Source: Acidobacteriota bacterium
GTDB lineage: Bacteria > Acidobacteriota > Terriglobia > Acidiferrales > UBA7541
Assembly: GCA_003223325.1 (NCBI GenBank)
Contig: QHYS01000241.1
Coordinates: forward strand, 1 to 33,551
Length of the DNA stretch: 33,551 bases
Direction: 5' to 3'
The notes beneath the pieces were generated by a model. That model had not been told where the DNA came from and searched no databases. It worked only from the letters and a program-made list of their open reading frames with translations. This document shows, piece after piece, positions 32,085 to 33,551 of the stretch; within the stretch, counting starts at the first letter, position 1, and every line of letters begins with the position of its first letter. A program made the translations under genes and the position numbers.

Positions 32085-33386
32085 GTGAATATGCGTTGGA
32101 TGACTAACGCCTGGGCCAGGTTGGCCGGGTTTTCGCTGTCGGTTGTTTGTGTGGCGTTTTTGGGGGCGGGGGTCTTTCGTGCGCTGCGAGGAGCGCCGAC
32201 GGAAACAGCGCCAAAGTTCAAGTTTGATCCTGACTGGCCCAAGCCGCTGCCAAACCAGTGGAAGATCGGCGGAATTACGGGCCTGGCTGTGGACAAGGAC
32301 GATAACGTCTGGGCGCTCGATCGTCCCAACGATCTGACGGATATTGAGCTCGAAGCGGAATTGAACCCTCCGATTGCGGATTGCTGCAGGCGGCCTCCGT
32401 CGATGATCCACTTCGATAAGGAAGGCAACGTCATCGGCTCCTTCGACCCGCCACAAGGGCACGGCATGGCGGTGGACAGCAAAGGATTCGCGTATATCGG
32501 GAATGTCGACCACGGAATCGGCAACGTCCGCAAGTACGACGAGAAGACCGGAAAGCTTCTCGCCGAATTGCCTCACACACCGGAGATGCCGCCGGGAGGC
32601 GGCGGAGGTGATGGCGGCGCGCTGACTTCGGAGCACGTGCCGGGGCACGGAAGCGCCGGGCCGGTGGCGGGATTTATTAGGCCGGCTGGCGTTCAGCGCC
32701 CGCAACCCTCGCCCGAGGCTCAGGCGGCTCGGCAGGCAGCCATAAAGGCCTTCCGGGAGAAATATCCTCCGACGACACCGATGATTGTGGGAGGAATCGA
32801 AGAGGTCCGGCTGGACGAACCGAATCACGAGCTTTACGCCGCCGACAATTACCTGGGTGGGCGCGTGATGGTGTTTGACCTGGACACGTTTGCGTTCAAG
32901 CGAGGTTGGGGCGCCTATGGGCACAAGCCGTCTGAAATCACTACCGATGATAAAGACCGCGAATATACTCCCAACGGGCCAATGCCCAAGGAGTTCCGGG
33001 GCCACCTCACACTGAACGTCTCGCACGACGGGCTGGTCTACGCCGCCGATCGCATGGCGAACCGCATCCACGTCTTCACGAGGGATGGCAAATTCCTCAA
33101 GGAATTCAAGATGGCCGAATGGACGGGCGTAGGCGGCTCGACCGGCGGAGTTATGTTCTCACCGGATAAGGAGCAGCGGCTGTTGTACATTTCCGACCTG
33201 ACCAACAACCACATCTGGTTCCTCAACCGCGACGAGGGCAAGATCCTGGGCCAGATGGGCCAGATGGGCGAAAACGGCGGCCAATTTTTCGGCCTGCACA
33301 TGGAAGCAGTGGACTCAAAGGGAATCATTTACACAGGCGAGGTGTTTGCCGGCGAGCGGGTGCAGAGGTTCCTGCCGGTCAAGTGA
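32085..33386 (+). CDS. Exported NHL-repeat-like beta-propeller protein
   Basis: GTG 32085 follows AGGAGGGG closely; ATG 32091 is an alternative start. The 433-residue product has a signal or anchor (LAGFSLSVVCVAFLGAGVF) and NHL-type blades: ITGLAVDKDDNVWALDRP, GHGMAVDSKGFAYIGN, VRKYDEKTGKLLAELPH, VSHDGLVYAADRMANRIHVF and TRDGKFLKEFKMAEWTGVGG. A Gly- and Pro-rich insert lies at about 165-225. Relatives include the lyase part of peptidylglycine amidating enzymes and many binding proteins; no catalytic residues can be assigned. It is probably periplasmic and solitary. Confidence 0.88.
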   Translation: MNMRWMTNAWARLAGFSLSVVCVAFLGAGVFRALRGAPTETAPKFKFDPDWPKPLPNQWKIGGITGLAVDKDDNVWALDRPNDLTDIELEAELNPPIADCCRRPPSMIHFDKEGNVIGSFDPPQGHGMAVDSKGFAYIGNVDHGIGNVRKYDEKTGKLLAELPHTPEMPPGGGGGDGGALTSEHVPGHGSAGPVAGFIRPAGVQRPQPSPEAQAARQAAIKAFREKYPPTTPMIVGGIEEVRLDEPNHELYAADNYLGGRVMVFDLDTFAFKRGWGAYGHKPSEITTDDKDREYTPNGPMPKEFRGHLTLNVSHDGLVYAADRMANRIHVFTRDGKFLKEFKMAEWTGVGGSTGGVMFSPDKEQRLLYISDLTNNHIWFLNRDEGKILGQMGQMGENGGQFFGLHMEAVDSKGIIYTGEVFAGERVQRFLPVK

Positions 33387-33449
33387 AGGCAGTTGTATTT
33401 ATTGTGTGTAAGCGTCCCTCGGGCCACCTCTAGTGATTAGATAACGGCG

Positions 33450-33514
33450 TCGGCTCCTCCGACCAAGTAAACTTGGTAGCGGTTTCTGACCAAGACTCGG
33501 AGGAAAGGAGCCGA
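33450..33514 (+). ncRNA. Structured leader of the IS110-type gene; RBS-masking hairpin, possible bridge-RNA part
   Basis: TCGGCTCC (33450-33457) pairs perfectly with GGAGCCGA (33507-33514). Inside, TCCGA (33458-33462) pairs with TCGGA (33497-33501) across a five-base bulge, and ACCAAG (33462-33467) with CTTGGT (33472-33477) forms an inner hairpin with loop TAAA. GACCAAG occurs twice (33461-33467 and 33488-33494). The whole purine-rich ribosome-binding site of the transposase lies in the 3' strand. IS110 elements are known to encode a bridge RNA in a terminal non-coding region; whether this is part of it is inference. Confidence 0.5.
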
Positions 33515-33516
33515 GT

Positions 33517-33551
33517 ATGCTGATTATAGGATGTGATTTCCATTCGCGCTT
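33517..33551 (+). CDS. IS110-family transposase, first 11 codons only
   Basis: ATG 33517 follows a strong ribosome-binding site (GGAGGAAAGGAG) and opens MLIIGCDFHSR, the usual start of IS110-family DEDD transposases, in which the Asp of GCDFH is the first catalytic residue. The gene leaves the window after 35 bases. The family call rests on this short but typical motif and on the structured leader. Confidence 0.75.
   Translation, partial: MLIIGCDFHSR

Overview
The window reads as chromosomal DNA of an acidobacterium, probably an uncultured soil or peat lineage. The strongest pointer is a secreted protein of the acidobacterial VWFA-related type at 19363-20598. GC-rich composition, many exported propeller proteins and peptidases, and short intergenic repeats ending in CTCGGAATGACAA fit the same picture. 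This assignment comes from family knowledge and was not tested by a database search. No rRNA, tRNA, CRISPR array or replication origin was seen.

Layout. Both edges cut through insertion sequences. At the left is the start of an ISKra4-type transposase (minus strand) that needs a -1 frameshift on an A8 run. At the right are the first 11 codons of an IS110-type transposase, with its ribosome-binding site inside a long hairpin. From 791 to 6415 lie a DinB-like protein, a secreted M28 peptidase with PA and PDZ parts, a PQQ-type sugar/sorbosone dehydrogenase and a Tat-exported M24-fold protein that has lost most metal ligands. From 6454 to 8494 is a decaying stretch: an AraC-family regulator with many frameshifts, a SnoaL-like protein with a shifted C-terminus, and a DUF2461 gene with an in-frame stop. 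Then come a YncE-like propeller, an outer-membrane beta-barrel protein, and a two-gene operon of unknown function (10896-13660) that pairs a His-rich polytopic membrane protein with a membrane-anchored protein carrying HLHP/HVHP motifs.

From 13729 to 15751 lie wrecked pyruvate dehydrogenase E1 and E2 genes. Both keep their two ends and lack the middle. Next are a small membrane protein, an 776-residue exported protein made of two tandem alpha/beta-hydrolase domains, a small exported protein, the VWFA-related protein and an OmpA-family coiled-coil protein. A likely operon at 22743-26323 joins a SatP-type acetate transporter to a two-subunit molybdenum hydroxylase (2Fe-2S subunit plus Tat-exported Mo-binding subunit). 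The right part holds a frameshifted PAP2 phosphatase, a two-domain M16 peptidase, a stand-alone receiver protein, a frameshifted small gene, a small CxxC protein and an NHL-type propeller.

The genes share an envelope theme: most intact products carry Sec or Tat signals or are membrane proteins. The second theme is decay. Seven genes are disrupted by frameshifts, a nonsense codon or internal deletions. Sequencing error could explain the one-base shifts, but not the kilobase-scale internal deletions unless the assembly is wrong. The best leads for unknown biology are the 10896-13660 membrane pair, the double hydrolase, the metal-ligand-free M24 protein and the structured leader of the IS110 transposase.
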